A DNA stretch of 64,000 bases from Actinomadura citrea (lineage in GTDB: Bacteria > Actinomycetota > Actinomycetes > Streptosporangiales > Streptosporangiaceae): contig NZ_JACCBT010000001.1 in assembly GCF_013409045.1 (NCBI RefSeq), positions 7,914,669-7,978,668 on the forward strand, given 5' to 3'. Positions 1 to 9,355 of the stretch are shown here, piece by piece. A program made the position numbers and the translations under genes. Below the pieces are notes generated by a model. It made no database searches, had not been told where the DNA came from, and worked only from the letters and a program-made list of their open reading frames with translations. Within the stretch, counting starts at the first letter, position 1; each line of letters starts with the position of its first letter.

Positions 1-3000
1 ATGCGGAACACGAACGTGGAGCCGCTCGCGTTGACCACGTCGTTCACCACGGCGGTCGTGATGATCTCGCGGCGCAGCGGGTGCCGGTCCATGTGGGGGC
101 GGAACCGCTCGCGCAGCGGCGTCGGGAAGTAGTCGACCAGCCACGACTCCAGGTAGGGGTCGTCGGCGAGGTCGGAGGCGACGAGGTCGGCGTCTAGGGC
201 GAGCTTGGCGTAGGCGAGCAGCACCGAGAACTCGGGGCTGGTCAGCCCGTGCCCCGACTGGCGCCGCTCGGCGAGGGCCTTGTCGTCCGGCAGCGCCTCC
301 AGGCGCCGCTTCAGGCGGCCGTCGCGCTCCAGCTTGCGCATGTACCGGGCGTGGACGTGCAGCATCGCGGGCGCCTGCGCGCGGGCCGCGGCGAGCACCA
401 CGTTCTGCGCGTAGTTGTCGCGCAGGACGAGCCGTCCCACCTCGTCGGTCATCTCGTAGAGCAGGCCGTCGCGCTGCTTGCCGGCCAGCTCGCCGTCCCG
501 CACGGCCTGGTCGAGCAGGATCTTGATGTTGACCTCGTGGTCGGAGGTGTCGACTCCCGCGGAGTTGTCGATGAAGTCGGTGTTGATCAGGCCGCCGCCG
601 CGCGCGAACTCGATGCGGCCGAGCTGGGTCACGCCGAGGTTGCCGCCCTCGCCGACGACCTTGCAGTGCAGTTCGGCGCCGTCCACCCGGACGGGGTCGT
701 TGGCCTTGTCGCCGACATCGGCGTTGTTCTCGGCGGACGACTTGACGTAGGTGCCGATGCCGCCGTTCCACAGGAGGTCGACCGGCGCCCGCAGGATGGC
801 CCGGATCAGCTCGAAGGGGGGAAGGGTCTTCACCCCGTCGCCGAGCCCGAGCATCGCCCGCATCTGCGGGGTGATCTGGATCGACTTGAGGGTGCGGGGG
901 AACACGCCGCCGCCCTTGGAGATCAGGGAGGTGTCGTAGTCGGCCCAGCTGCTGCGCGGCAGCTCGAACAGGCGCCGGCGCTCGGCGAACGAGGCGGCGG
1001 CGTCCGGGTCGGGGTCGAGGAAGATGTGCCGGTGGTCGAACGCGGCAACCAGGCGGATGTGCTCCGACAGCAGCATCCCGTTGCCGAACACGTCCCCGGA
1101 CATGTCGCCGATGCCGACGACGGTGAAGTCCTCGTTCTGGATGTCCTTGCCGAGGGCCCGGAAGTGGTACTTCACCGACTCCCAGGCGCCGCGGGCGGTG
1201 ATGCCCATCCCCTTGTGGTCGTAGCCGACCGAGCCGCCCGAGGCGAACGCGTCGCCGAGCCAGTACCCGTAGTCGGCGGCGACGCCGTTGGCGATGTCGG
1301 AGAACGTCGCGGTGCCCTTGTCGGCGGCGACGACCATGTAGGTGTCCTCGCCGTCGTGGCGGACGACGTTCGGCGGCGGGACGACCTTGCCGTCCACGAG
1401 GTTGTCGGTGAGGTCGAGCAGGCCGGAGATGAAGTCCTTGTAGCAGTCGATGCCGGCCTTCTGCCACGCCTCCCGGTCCACGGACGGGTCGGGCAGCTGC
1501 TTGCCGACGAAGCCGCCCTTGGCGCCCGCCGGGACGATGACGGTGTTCTTCACCGCCTGCGCCTTGGCCAGGCCGAGGATCTCGGTGCGGAAGTCCTCGC
1601 GCCGGTCCGACCAGCGCAGCCCCCCGCGCGCGACCGACCCGAACCGCAGGTGCACGCCCTCGACCTTCGGCGAGTACACGAAGATCTCGTACGTGGGGCG
1701 GGGCTGGGGCAGGTCCGGGATGCCCGCGGGGTCGAACTTCATCGCCAGGTACGGCTTGTTCTGGTAGTGGTTCGTGCGCAGGGTCGCCTGGACGAGGGCC
1801 AGGTAGGAGCGCAGGATGCGGTCCTCGTCGAGGCTCGCGACGTCGTCCAGCTTGCCGCGGATCTCCTCGGTGATGCCGTCGCTGCGCTCCTCCTCGCCGC
1901 CCTGCAGCGTCGGGTCGAGCCTGCTCTCCCACAGCCGGATGATCAGCCGGGTGATGGAGGCGTTGCGCAGCAGCACCTCTTCGAAGTAGCGCTTGGAGAA
2001 CGCGGCGCCCGCCTGCCGCAGGTACAGGGCGTAGGCCCGCAGGACCATCGCCTGCCACCAGGTCAGGCCGACGTGCAGGACGAGCGCGTTGAAGCCGTCG
2101 TTCTCGATGTCGCCGCGCCACAGCACCGTGAACGCGTCCTGGAACAGGTCCTTGACGGCGTCTTCCGGGACGTCGGCGGGCGGCACGTACCGCAGCCCGA
2201 GGTCGTAGATCCAGAACCGGCGGCCGTCGGAGGTGTTGATCTCGTACGGGCGCTCGTCGATCACCTCGACGCCCATGTTCTGCAGCAGCGGCAGCACCCG
2301 CGACAGCGAGATCGGCTCGCCCAGCCGGTAGATCTTCAGCCGCCGCTCGCCGGGCCCGGCGCCGACCGGCTCGTACAGGTCGATCGAGGTGTCGACCGCC
2401 TCGTCGAGCGCGTCGAGGCGGCGCAGGTCGGCGACGGCGGTGCGGGCCGGGAAGTCGGCCTTGTAGCCCTCGGGGAACGCCTCGCCGTACGAGCGGCCGA
2501 GCGTTCCGGAGCGCTCCTCCCCACACTGCTGGACGATCGCGTCGGCGAGGTCGTCCTCCCAGGAGCGGGTGGCGTCGGCGAGGCTCTCCTCCAGCGCCGC
2601 CACGTTCACGTCCGGCAGCGGGCGGCCGCGCTCGCCGCGGACCACGACGTGCAGCCGGGCCAGGTTCGACTCGGTCACGTTCGCGCTGTAGTCGACGCTG
2701 ACGCCCTCGAACGCCTCCTTGAGCAGGTCCTGGATGCGCAGCCGGACCTTGGTGGTGTAGCGGTCGCGCGGCAGGTAGACCATGCAGGACATGAAGCGGC
2801 CGTACAGGTCCTTGCGCAGGAACAGCTTCAGCTGGCGGCGCTCGCGCAGCCGCAGCACGCCGAGGGAGATCTTCAGCAGGTCGTCCACCGAGATCTGGAA
2901 CAGCTCGTCGCGCGGGTAGCTCTCCAGGATCTCGATGAGGTCCTGGCCGTCGTAGCTGTCGGGGGTGAAGCCGGCGCGCTCCAGCACCTCGTCGAGCTTG

Positions 3001-4037
3001 GGCCGCAGGACGGGGACGTGCCGGATCGACTCGCTGTAGGCGACGTGCGTGAACAGGCCGAGGAACCGGCGCTCCCCGATCACCTCGCCGGCCTCGTCGA
3101 ACTTCTTCACCCCGATGTAGTCCAGGTACAGGGGGCGGTGGACGGTGGAACGCGAGTTCGCCTTGGTGAGGACGAGCAGGCTCTTCTCCGTCGCCTTCTC
3201 GCGGACCTCCGGCGGCAGCGCGGCGAAGCCCGCGGACTCGCGCTTGTCGTTGCGCAGGACGCCGAGGCCCGAGCCGGGCTCGGGGCGAAGCGCCGTGCCG
3301 CCGTCGTTGAGCGTGTAGTCGCGGTAGCCGAGGAACGTGAAGTGCCCGTCGGCCAGCCAGTCGAGCAGCTCGACGCCTTCGCCGAGCTCCTTGTCGGACA
3401 GCGGCGGCGGGATCTCCTGGATCGCGGTGGCGATCTCGTGGGCGCGGGCGCGCATCTTGGGCTCGTCCTCGACGGCGACCCGCACGTCGTGCAGGACGCG
3501 GATCAGGTCCTTCTCCAGCACGTCCAGGACGGCCTGGTCGGTGGTGCGGTCGACCTCGATGTGCATCCACGACTCGTCGACGTCGATGTCGCTGTCGTGC
3601 TTGCCGCGGAACGCCCTGAGGTGGCCCGCGACGTCGCGGTCCACGCCCAGCAGCGGGTGGACGATCAGCTGGGTCGCGAGCTGGTGCCGGCTCAGCTCCA
3701 TCGTCACCGAGTCGACCAGGAACGGCATGTCGTCCGTGACGACCTGGACGACGGTGCAGCCGGGGTTCCAGCCGTCCTCCTCCAGCGTCGGCGTGAAGAC
3801 GCGCACCTTCGCGCGTCCCTGCGGCCGCTCCTCGCCGAGCGCGCGGTGCGCCATCGCGCGCCCGCAGATGTCGGCCGGGTCCCGCTCCAGCAGGTCCTCG
3901 TGCGCGACCTGGCGGTAGTAGAGGCGGAGGTAGGCGAGAACCTCCTCCACGTCCCCGCGCGCGTCCGGACGCCGCGCGCACGTCTCGGCGGCCCGCCGGA
4001 GCAGGTCGTCCTTCGCTTGATCGAGCATGCCGCTCAT
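1..4037 (-). CDS. gdh: NAD-specific glutamate dehydrogenase, large (about 180 kDa) type; C-terminus outside window
   Basis: The enzyme oxidatively deaminates glutamate to 2-oxoglutarate with NAD in the cytoplasm. About 1,346 residues are present, and members of this family run to about 1,600, so the last few hundred codons lie before the window. The N-terminal half is the ACT-like regulatory part. The catalytic part shows the lysine motif AKGGFVGK near residue 842 and GDMSGDVFGNGM near residues 976-987. The ATG is preceded by AGGGGAG at a suitable distance, and the N-terminus MSGMLDQAKDDLL suits the family. A long open frame on the opposite strand is a high-GC shadow. It stands alone, about 180 bp downstream of the kinase gene. 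The family assignment is secure. Confidence 0.95.
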   Translation of the reverse strand, partial: MSGMLDQAKDDLLRRAAETCARRPDARGDVEEVLAYLRLYYRQVAHEDLLERDPADICGRAMAHRALGEERPQGRAKVRVFTPTLEEDGWNPGCTVVQVVTDDMPFLVDSVTMELSRHQLATQLIVHPLLGVDRDVAGHLRAFRGKHDSDIDVDESWMHIEVDRTTDQAVLDVLEKDLIRVLHDVRVAVEDEPKMRARAHEIATAIQEIPPPLSDKELGEGVELLDWLADGHFTFLGYRDYTLNDGGTALRPEPGSGLGVLRNDKRESAGFAALPPEVREKATEKSLLVLTKANSRSTVHRPLYLDYIGVKKFDEAGEVIGERRFLGLFTHVAYSESIRHVPVLRPKLDEVLERAGFTPDSYDGQDLIEILESYPRDELFQISVDDLLKISLGVLRLRERRQLKLFLRKDLYGRFMSCMVYLPRDRYTTKVRLRIQDLLKEAFEGVSVDYSANVTESNLARLHVVVRGERGRPLPDVNVAALEESLADATRSWEDDLADAIVQQCGEERSGTLGRSYGEAFPEGYKADFPARTAVADLRRLDALDEAVDTSIDLYEPVGAGPGERRLKIYRLGEPISLSRVLPLLQNMGVEVIDERPYEINTSDGRRFWIYDLGLRYVPPADVPEDAVKDLFQDAFTVLWRGDIENDGFNALVLHVGLTWWQAMVLRAYALYLRQAGAAFSKRYFEEVLLRNASITRLIIRLWESRLDPTLQGGEEERSDGITEEIRGKLDDVASLDEDRILRSYLALVQATLRTNHYQNKPYLAMKFDPAGIPDLPQPRPTYEIFVYSPKVEGVHLRFGSVARGGLRWSDRREDFRTEILGLAKAQAVKNTVIVPAGAKGGFVGKQLPDPSVDREAWQKAGIDCYKDFISGLLDLTDNLVDGKVVPPPNVVRHDGEDTYMVVAADKGTATFSDIANGVAADYGYWLGDAFASGGSVGYDHKGMGITARGAWESVKYHFRALGKDIQNEDFTVVGIGDMSGDVFGNGMLLSEHIRLVAAFDHRHIFLDPDPDAAASFAERRRLFELPRSSWADYDTSLISKGGGVFPRTLKSIQITPQMRAMLGLGDGVKTLPPFELIRAILRAPVDLLWNGGIGTYVKSSAENNADVGDKANDPVRVDGAELHCKVVGEGGNLGVTQLGRIEFARGGGLINTDFIDNSAGVDTSDHEVNIKILLDQAVRDGELAGKQRDGLLYEMTDEVGRLVLRDNYAQNVVLAAARAQAPAMLHVHARYMRKLERDGRLKRRLEALPDDKALAERRQSGHGLTSPEFSVLLAYAKLALDADLVASDLADDPYLESWLVDYFPTPLRERFRPHMDRHPLRREIITTAVVNDVVNASGSTFVFR

Positions 4038-4170
4038 CGACTATCTCCCCTAGAGACCCATCGCCACCTCGTTGTGGCGCCGCTCACTGCACGAGCGTAA
4101 CCAGGAATCGCCCCAAAGCCGACCTGGTCGCGTGGATGGCCGACGTGGCCTACCCCACCCTGCCAGGGCG

Positions 4171-4186
4171 CCCGGGGCGGCCCGGG
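4171..4186 (-). terminator. Possible hairpin downstream of the kinase gene
   Basis: CCCGGG, GCGG and CCCGGG form a 6-bp stem with a 4-nt loop about 30 nt after the kinase stop codon. There is no T-run after it, so termination is only a possibility. The rest of the 180-bp gap holds nothing I recognise. Confidence 0.3.
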
Positions 4187-4216
4187 GTGATCATGAAAAT
4201 CGGTGCTGCCGGGGTG

Positions 4217-5800
4217 TCAGCCCGCGGCCTGCCCGCCGGTGCCCGTCCCGGTGCCGGTACCGCCGTCTCCAGGGTCGGTCGGCGGGTCGGACGGCGGGTC
4301 GGACGGCGGGTCGCTGGGGCCGGTGGACGGTTCGCCCGGACCGGTGGGGGTGTCGCTCGGCACCGGGCCGGTCGGCGAGTCGGACGGGGTCGGGGACCCG
4401 GTCGGCGTGGGGCTGCCGGTCGGTGTGGGGCTGCCGGTGGGCGTCGGCTCGTAGGACGTCGGCGGCTCCTCCTCCACGGGCCGGCGGCTCGTCGGCGCCG
4501 CGGTGGTGGGCACGACGTCGGTCGAGGCGGGCGGCGCGCTCGGGTCGCTGACCTTGCGGCCCGCCTTGCCGCTGTCGCCGGAGCCGAGCAGCAGGACGGA
4601 GGAGACCACGATGACCGCGACGACCAGGGCGGCGGCCCCGGCGAGCACGGCGGAGCGTCCCGAGCCGGCGAGCGAGCGCCGCAGACCGCCGCCCTTCTCT
4701 CCGGCGCCGGGCAGGGTTTCGTCGGCGGCCCATGCGCCGGGCGTGCCCAGCGGGCCGGCCTCGTACGCGTCCGGGACGGCGGCGGCCTCGGCCGGGGCGG
4801 CGAAGGAGGCGTCGTCGAAGGAGGGGTCGTCGAAGATCGGGCTCTCGGCGGGGAGGGAGTCGTCGGCGAACGCGGCGGCGGGCTCGAACGCCTCGTCCTC
4901 GTCGCCGCCCTCGGCCGCGAGGACGGACCCGGCGGCCAGCATCGCGGTCTCGTCGGTGTCGCCGGACGGGCGGGCGGCCGGGCGCACCGCGGCCTCCTCG
5001 TGCCCGAGCAGCCGCATCAGCACCTGCCGGGCGCCCGGACGGTGGGACGGGTCCTTCTCCAGGCAGTCGAGCACCAGGTCGCGCAGCGGCCCGTCGAGGT
5101 CGCCGAGCTCCGGCTCCTCGTGCAGGATCCGGTTGATCACGGCGGGGATGGTGTCCTGCCCGAAGGGCGGCTCCCCGGTCGCGGCGAACGCCAGCGTCGC
5201 CGCCCAGCAGAAGACGTCCGCGGGCGTCCCGACCTCGTCGCCGCTGATCTGCTCGGGCGCCATGTAGGACGGGGTGCCGATCACCCGGCTGGTCAGGGTG
5301 GTGCCGCCGCTGAGCGCGCGGGCGACGCCGAAGTCGATGACGCGCGGGCCGTCCGGGCCGATCAGCACGTTGTGCGGCTTGAAGTCGCGGTGCACGATGT
5401 CGGCCTGGTGGATGGCGGCGAGGGCCGTGGCGGTGCCGACGGCGAGCCGGTCGAGCGCGGCGCCGGCGAGCGGGCCGTCCTCCAGCACCTGCTGGTTCAG
5501 CGACGGGCCCGGCACGTACTCGCTGACGATGTAGGGCCGGTCGCCGGTCGCGTCGGCGTCGATCACCTGCGCCGTGCAGAACGGCGCCACCTGCTTGGCG
5601 ACCTCCAGCTCGCGCAGGAAGCGGGCGAGCGCCTTGTCGTCGGACGCCAGCTCGGCGTGCAGCAGCTTGATCGCGACCTGCCGGCCGTCCTCGGCCACGC
5701 CGAGGAACACCGTGCCCTGGCCGCCCTCGCCCACCCGGCCGATCAGGGCGTAGGTCCCCAGCCGGTCCGGGTCTCCGGACCGCAGCGCCCCAACCTCCAT
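4217..5800 (-). CDS. Membrane-anchored serine/threonine protein kinase with Pro/Ser/Thr repeat tail
   Basis: This is a Hanks-type kinase of 527 residues. The kinase domain lies at about residues 15-275, with the glycine loop GRVGEGGQGTVFLG (21-34), the ATP lysine in VAIK (Lys45), the catalytic HRDFKPHN (His137-Asp139), DFG at 156-158 and GTPSYMAPEQ after it. An acidic Ala-rich linker leads to one membrane helix at about 382-406. The outside tail is low-complexity, with repeats of PTPTGS and DPPSDPPS in place of PASTA sensor domains. The ATG was chosen because GGAGAGGG lies upstream and the kinase fold starts soon after; longer in-frame extensions have no ribosome site. Phe instead of Leu in HRDFKP is common in actinomycete kinases. 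The substrate is unknown. Confidence 0.92.
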   Translation of the reverse strand: MEVGALRSGDPDRLGTYALIGRVGEGGQGTVFLGVAEDGRQVAIKLLHAELASDDKALARFLRELEVAKQVAPFCTAQVIDADATGDRPYIVSEYVPGPSLNQQVLEDGPLAGAALDRLAVGTATALAAIHQADIVHRDFKPHNVLIGPDGPRVIDFGVARALSGGTTLTSRVIGTPSYMAPEQISGDEVGTPADVFCWAATLAFAATGEPPFGQDTIPAVINRILHEEPELGDLDGPLRDLVLDCLEKDPSHRPGARQVLMRLLGHEEAAVRPAARPSGDTDETAMLAAGSVLAAEGGDEDEAFEPAAAFADDSLPAESPIFDDPSFDDASFAAPAEAAAVPDAYEAGPLGTPGAWAADETLPGAGEKGGGLRRSLAGSGRSAVLAGAAALVVAVIVVSSVLLLGSGDSGKAGRKVSDPSAPPASTDVVPTTAAPTSRRPVEEEPPTSYEPTPTGSPTPTGSPTPTGSPTPSDSPTGPVPSDTPTGPGEPSTGPSDPPSDPPSDPPTDPGDGGTGTGTGTGGQAAG

Positions 5801-6118
5801 GCGTGGAACCGTCCCTCTCCTTGATCGGCGAATCGAGCGGGCCCCGACCCGGATCACCCCTCCGACTGTGAGACGCGCGAGACCGGAGCCAAGTTCACCC
5901 GATCCCGCGACCATTCGGAGCGATATGGACGATCATCTCCGCGGGCCGGCTTTGGGTCGTAGACCACCCTAATGGCGTTACTTCCCCCAGCGCCGGGGGC
6001 GCGCCCGCTGTCACTACGGAAGTGGTGTTCCCCAGTGGACAGGGGCACCGCCAAGCAGTGTCGCCGCCGGAGCGGGGGCGTACAAGCGGAACGCTGCCAC
6101 ACACGGGACACTGAGCCC
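5801..6118. other. Divergent intergenic region between kinase and HTH-repeat gene
   Basis: This 318-bp region must hold the promoters of both divergent genes. I see no convincing -35/-10 pair. The only structure is a short G/C hairpin near 5986-6002. A small minus-strand frame with CxxC and CxC pairs runs through here, but it overlaps the start of the plus-strand gene and is not called. Confidence 0.4.
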
Positions 6119-6712
6119 ATGGCGACACTCGACGGCCGCCGCGTTCGCACGCGCGCCGAACTCATGGACGACCACGGGCTCGGCCGCAGCACCCTGGAGA
6201 AGTGGTACCGCGAGCGCGCCGCCAACGGCCACCCCGAGCCGGTGGGGACGGTCGGCTCCCAGCTCGCGTGGGACGCCGCCGAGTGGGACCGCTGGTACGC
6301 GGCGCGCCGGAGCCGGGGCGTCCCGCCCGGCCTCGCCACCCGCGACGAGCTGGCGGAACGCCACGACCTCAGCCGCCACCGCCTCAAGCAGCTCTGGGCG
6401 GACCGCGCGTCCAACGGCCACCCCGACGTCGCGCACCGCGCCGGCAAGGCCCTGTACTGGGACGAGGCCGCCTGGACGGCCTGGTATCGCGCCCTGGAGG
6501 AGCGCCCCGCCGAGGAGGGGCCGGACGATCTGGTCACCCTGGCGGAGGCCGCCCGCATCCTCGGCCTGGCGCAGACGAGCGTCACCGTCTACGCCAGGCG
6601 CCCGCCCGCGGGCTGGCCGGAGCCCGCCCGGGTGGAGCCGCTGGGAGGAGGCCGCGTGCGGCGGCTGTACCGCCGCCGCGACGTCCTCGCCTACGCCGCG
6701 GCTAGGGGGTGA
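6119..6712 (+). CDS. Protein with three tandem small helix-turn-helix-like repeats
   Basis: The product is 197 residues and built from three similar modules of about 55-60 residues. Modules 1 and 2 are clearly homologous: HGLGRSTLEKWYRERAANGHP matches HDLSRHRLKQLWADRASNGHP, each followed by a WDxAxWxxWYxA segment. Module 3 reads LVTLAEAARILGLAQTSVTVY and then RRLYRRRDVLAYAAA, the pattern of MerR- or excisionase-like winged helices. It therefore probably binds DNA. I do not recognise a named family with this architecture. The ATG after the divergent region begins at module 1; an upstream extension is non-conserved in character. The gene converges on the acetoacetyl-CoA synthetase gene, and the two coding ends overlap by 11 bp. 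Confidence 0.75.
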   Translation: MATLDGRRVRTRAELMDDHGLGRSTLEKWYRERAANGHPEPVGTVGSQLAWDAAEWDRWYAARRSRGVPPGLATRDELAERHDLSRHRLKQLWADRASNGHPDVAHRAGKALYWDEAAWTAWYRALEERPAEEGPDDLVTLAEAARILGLAQTSVTVYARRPPAGWPEPARVEPLGGGRVRRLYRRRDVLAYAAARG

Positions 6713-8657
6713 AGTGGGTGAGCACCTCGGGATTGGCCATGGAGTCGCGGTTGGCGGCCTGGTCGACCGGGGTGCCCTGGAGGATCTTGCGGACGGGGAC
6801 CTCCAGCTTCTTGCCGGACAGCGTGCGCGGGATGCCGGGCACGGCGGTGATCTCGTCCGGGACGTGCCGGGGCGACAGCGCGGCCCGGATCCGCCTGCGC
6901 AGGTCCGCAGCCAGCTCGTCGGTGAGCGACGCGCCCTCCGCGAGTTGGACGTACAGGAGCAGCCGGCCCTCCTGGCCGAGCCGCCCGGTGTCGATGACGA
7001 GGCTGTCGCTGATCTCCTCGAACGCCTCGACGACGCGGTAGAAGTCGGAGGTGCCCATGCGGACGCCGCCGCGGTTGAGGGTGGAGTCGGACCGGCCGTA
7101 GATCACGCACCCGCCGTCCGGCAGGACCTTGATCCAGTCACCGTGCCGCCACACGCCCGGGTACATGTCGAAGTAGGAGTCGCGGTAGCGCCCGCTGCCC
7201 TCGTCCTTCCAGAAGAAGACGGGCATGGACGGCATGGGCTCGGTGATGACCAGCTCCCCCACCTCGTCGATCACCGGCTTGCCGTCCTCGCCGAACGCCT
7301 CCACCTTGGCGCCGAGGCCGCGGCACTGGATGACGCCGGCGCGCAGCGGCAGGAGCGGCGAGGGGCCGACGAAGCCGGTGCACAGGTCGGTTCCGCCGGA
7401 GAACGAGCCGAGCAGCAGGTCGCGGCCGACCGCCTCGTACACCCAGGCGAAGCCCTCGGGCGGGAGCGGCGAGCCGGTGGAGCCGATGCCGCGCAGGCCG
7501 GACAGGTCGAACTCCTCGCCGGGGCGGCGCCCCTCCTTCGCCGAGGCGGAGATGTAGGGCGCCCCGACCCCCATGTAGGTGACGCCGTTCTCGGCGGCGA
7601 GCGACCACAGGTCGAGGGGGGCGCCGTCGTACATGACGATGGTGGACCCCACCAGCAGGCCGCCGACGAGGTAGTTCCACATCATCCAGCCGGTGGTGGT
7701 GTACCAGAAGAACACGTCCTCAGGGCCGAGGTCCTGGTGGAAGGACAGCGCCTTGAGGTGCTCCAGGACCACGCCGCCGTGACCGTGGACGAGCGGCTTC
7801 GGCAACCCGGTCGTCCCGGACGAGTACACGACCCACAGCGGATGGTCGAACGGGACGTCCTCGAACTCCAGGGTGTCGTGGCCCGGGCGGGGCAGGGCGC
7901 CGTAGTGCATGCCGACGCGCAGGCCCTCCGGCGTCGCGGCCGGGTCCAGGTACGGGACGAGCACGGTGGCGGCGAGGGTCGGCAGCGCGGCCTCGATCTC
8001 CGCGACGACCCCGCGGCGGTCGAAGCTCTTGCCGTTGTAGGCGTAGCCGTCCACGGCGATCAGGACCTTCGGCTCGATCTGCGCGAACCGGTCGATCACC
8101 GAGGAGGACCCGAAGTCGGGGGAGCACGACGACCAGACCGCCCCCAGCGACGCCGTGGCCAGGAAGCAGATCAACGCCTCGGGGATGTTCGGGATGTAGG
8201 CGGCGACCCGGTCGCCCTTGCCCACGCCCAGCTCGGCCAGGCCCGCGCGCACCTCCGCGACGTGCATCGCCAGCTCCCGGTACGACAGCAGCCGGTGCCC
8301 GCCCGCCTCCGACCGGAAGACGACCGCCGTCTCCTCGGGCGTCTCCTGTGCCCGGCGCAGCGCGTTCGCCGCGTAGTTGAGGGTCGCGCCCGGGAACCAC
8401 TTCAGCCCGTCGACCGGCATGGGTCCGCCCGTCCGGACGGGTCCGTCACCGCGCTCGCCGACGACCTCGAAGTACGACCAGATCGCGTCCCAGAACGCGT
8501 CGACCTCCGTGACCGACCACTGCCAGAGTTCGTCGTAGGACTCCTTGAGGACGCCCCGGTCCCCCAGCCAGTGGGCGAACCGCGTCACCCGCGCGTTCGC
8601 GACCACCTCCTCCGACGGCTCCCACAGCGCCGAACCCTCGGATACCTCCCGGGCCAT
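6702..8657 (-). CDS. aacS: Acetoacetate--CoA ligase (acetoacetyl-CoA synthetase)
   Basis: The enzyme activates acetoacetate to acetoacetyl-CoA with ATP, allowing ketone-body or polyhydroxybutyrate carbon to be reused. It has 651 residues, the normal family size. It starts with the typical LWEPSEEVVANARVTRFAHW cap. The adenylation P-loop is YSSGTTGLPKPLVHG near residue 275. Later come GGTDLCTGFVG, the hinge GRSDSTLNRGG, and the acylation lysine region SGKKLEVPV near 611. The ATG is preceded by GGGAGGGAGAG. No acetoacetate pathway partner sits next to it. A general acetyl-CoA synthetase is less likely because the N-terminal cap and the length match the acetoacetate-specific group. Confidence 0.95.
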   Translation of the reverse strand: MAREVSEGSALWEPSEEVVANARVTRFAHWLGDRGVLKESYDELWQWSVTEVDAFWDAIWSYFEVVGERGDGPVRTGGPMPVDGLKWFPGATLNYAANALRRAQETPEETAVVFRSEAGGHRLLSYRELAMHVAEVRAGLAELGVGKGDRVAAYIPNIPEALICFLATASLGAVWSSCSPDFGSSSVIDRFAQIEPKVLIAVDGYAYNGKSFDRRGVVAEIEAALPTLAATVLVPYLDPAATPEGLRVGMHYGALPRPGHDTLEFEDVPFDHPLWVVYSSGTTGLPKPLVHGHGGVVLEHLKALSFHQDLGPEDVFFWYTTTGWMMWNYLVGGLLVGSTIVMYDGAPLDLWSLAAENGVTYMGVGAPYISASAKEGRRPGEEFDLSGLRGIGSTGSPLPPEGFAWVYEAVGRDLLLGSFSGGTDLCTGFVGPSPLLPLRAGVIQCRGLGAKVEAFGEDGKPVIDEVGELVITEPMPSMPVFFWKDEGSGRYRDSYFDMYPGVWRHGDWIKVLPDGGCVIYGRSDSTLNRGGVRMGTSDFYRVVEAFEEISDSLVIDTGRLGQEGRLLLYVQLAEGASLTDELAADLRRRIRAALSPRHVPDEITAVPGIPRTLSGKKLEVPVRKILQGTPVDQAANRDSMANPEVLTHFTP

Positions 8658-8937
8658 CTCTCTCCCTCCCCGCCGCGCCACGCCGCGCGGCCATCCCAGC
8701 ATCGGCCCCGCCCGGCACACCGCGCAACTTGCCCGGCACGCCCGCCGCCAAGCCCCGAAACCGGTCCTATCGCAGGTCAAAACCCGTCCTCGGACAACCC
8801 CGCGCCCCCACACAGAATCGGCGCCGGACATCCCCCGGCCCCACACCTCCGGAAGAACGGGCAGCGTGGAGAGGGCACACCCGCAGGCGCGGCGTTGTGT
8901 CGGGCCGCCGCGCCGAGGAAGCGCCCTGCCGGAAGGA
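8658..8937. other. Intergenic region upstream of the acetoacetyl-CoA synthetase gene, with a hairpin
   Basis: The 280-bp gap should contain the promoter of the ligase gene. The only structure I can support is GGCGCGGC (8886-8893) pairing with GCCGCGCC (8907-8914), with a 13-nt loop. It lies 24-52 nt after the small exported-protein stop codon and may end that transcript. Confidence 0.4.
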
Positions 8938-9252
8938 TCAGCCCCGCTGGGGCCGGCAGTCCTGGCCGTCGGCCCAGAGCGAACCCTCGGCCCAGCCGGT
9001 CCGGCAGTGGTAGGTGTTGTCGTTGCGGCGGTCGATGACGGTGAAGTCCGAGAGCGGCCCCCATCGGCCGGGGTTGCAGTTCCGGCCGAAGACCTGGGGA
9101 TATCGCGACTCCACCTGCTCGCACACGAACATCTCTCCGGCGCGTTCCGCGGAGGCTCGGGCGGGATCGGCCGGGGGTGTGGTGAGGAGGAACGCCGCGG
9201 CGCCGAGGGCCGCGGCGAGGATGGCGGAGAGGGCGACGGCACGACACGGCAC
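8938..9252 (-). CDS. Small exported cysteine-containing protein, unknown function
   Basis: The product is 104 residues. An N-terminal hydrophobic helix (AVALSAILAAALGAAAFLL) should act as a signal peptide or anchor. The outside part has four cysteines in the pattern FVC, RNC, YHC, QDC, which could form two disulfides, and is rich in Trp, Asp and Asn. The start decides the length: AAGGAG lies 8 nt before the GTG chosen here, but directly abuts an alternative GTG three codons further upstream. I do not recognise the family. It stands alone between two minus-strand genes. Confidence 0.6.
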   Translation of the reverse strand: MPCRAVALSAILAAALGAAAFLLTTPPADPARASAERAGEMFVCEQVESRYPQVFGRNCNPGRWGPLSDFTVIDRRNDNTYHCRTGWAEGSLWADGQDCRPQRG

Positions 9253-9255
9253 GAT

Positions 9256-9280
9256 AATCACTCCTTGACGTCAAGTGATT
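9256..9280. promoter_or_regulatory. Inverted repeats over the ribosome site of the small exported-protein gene
   Basis: AATCACT (9256-9262) pairs with AGTGATT (9274-9280), and nested between them is the perfect 12-base palindrome CTTGACGTCAAG (9264-9275). The palindrome overlaps the AAGGAG site of the gene. It could be an operator or an mRNA hairpin that hides the ribosome site. Confidence 0.45.
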
Positions 9281-9355
9281 ACTCAAAGTTATCGACAGTG
9301 TGCGGGCGGCGCCGCCTTTCCAAGGTGACAACCTTGTCTCAGATGCGGGCTCGGC

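Noticed and set aside
249..4100. Very long plus-strand open frame opposite the glutamate dehydrogenase gene
   Set aside because: It is the high-GC mirror frame of a clear NAD-GDH; its protein is low-complexity Val/Ala/Arg/Gln-rich with no recognisable domain.
5895..6128. Minus-strand frame with CPVC and CPC pairs that looks zinc-finger-like
   Set aside because: It overlaps the start of the divergent HTH-repeat gene, lies in a promoter region and has no ribosome site.
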